Below, in pieces: positions 63,620 through 64,000 of a stretch of DNA of 64,000 nt. The position numbers and the translations under genes were made by a program. The first letter of the stretch is position 1; every line of letters starts with the position of its first letter. The stretch comes from Varroa destructor. Its lineage: Eukaryota > Arthropoda > Arachnida > Mesostigmata > Varroidae. The DNA is taken from contig NW_019211455.1 of the NCBI RefSeq assembly GCF_002443255.2, positions 9,581,959 through 9,645,958 of the forward strand, written 5' to 3'. The notes beneath the pieces were generated by a model. The model ran no database searches. It was not told where the DNA came from and was given only the letters and a program-made list of their open reading frames with translations.

Positions 63620-64000
63620 CTGTAACAGGAAATCCACACGAGTTATGTACGTATTCAATTATCACAGTGAAACCTAGCTAGGTTTAATAGAAAATTACGT
63701 ATAGTACGGAGCAGCAATCAACGTTCACTATGTCTACAATTTCCAATAACGATAATTAAATGCCTTGAAAATACAATTGCAAATTCAAAACCACAATATT
63801 ATTTACTTCTTTCGAGTTCCGCAAGGGTATTGCTTTAGGCGTAAAAGGCATCCTGTTTGAGTCCTGAGAGCCACAACGCTGGCTCCTCAGTGTCGTCTAT
63901 TTGACGGTACTTGAAACTACGTCCTAAGTAAACTGTCCTTACTTCATTGTGACATATATGGCTTTGATTACTAGGCAAAATGATCTCCACCGCGCCGTAG
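63620..64000. other. Upstream of the first visible RUNDC1 exon
   Basis: The minus strand has a good acceptor (TTCCTGTTACAG) ending at 63620, so this is intron. I see no N-terminal RUNDC1 exon; it is probably beyond the window. Confidence 0.6.

Overview
This is a window of animal nuclear DNA. It is AT-rich, with spliced genes, GT-AG introns from about 100 bp to 12 kb, and many AT, GT and poly-T tracts. Nothing points to a bacterium, virus or organelle. The RR-type cuticle protein at 26.6-28.8 kb has the 'YGYTD...VNYIADAAGFRA...NEPGT' layout typical of arachnid cuticle proteins, so I infer an arthropod, most likely a chelicerate and probably a mite or tick. That placement is inference from one family; the other genes are general animal genes.

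Five protein-coding genes can be supported. (1) Cyclin D, minus strand, three exons between 20654 and 7833, with the C-terminal part not found. (2) A three-exon RR cuticle protein, plus strand, 26576-28768. (3) FAD synthase (FLAD1 type), minus strand, one long coding exon, about 31676-30051. (4) An alkaline ceramidase of the ACER3 type, plus strand, five exons from 36402 to 53855, with all catalytic and metal-binding residues visible. (5) A RUNDC1-like RUN-domain protein, minus strand, seven exons from 63619 to 58981, its 5' end lying outside the window or unrecognised.

Layout. 1-7832 lies downstream of the last cyclin D exon I can see and holds no recognisable exon. 7833-20654 is cyclin D with two introns of about 6 kb. 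20655-26575 separates the divergent cyclin D and cuticle genes and starts with a GC-richer block. The cuticle and FLAD1 genes converge across 1.3 kb. FLAD1 and ACER3 diverge across 4.7 kb. ACER3 occupies 17.5 kb, most of it two introns of 4.1 and 11.9 kb. ACER3 and RUNDC1 converge across 5.1 kb.

The genes are unrelated in function (cell cycle, cuticle, flavin cofactor synthesis, sphingolipid breakdown, RUN-domain adaptor) and do not form a pathway or cluster. Most remaining open frames are short, often begin at TTG or GTG, or run through simple repeats, and I treat them as chance. I see no new multi-gene system here. The items most worth a second look are a near-perfect hairpin inside a RUNDC1 intron, several other palindromes, the conserved exon architecture and LxCxE motif of cyclin D, a possible 5'-UTR intron in FLAD1 that would set its start codon, and the missing cyclin D 3' end.
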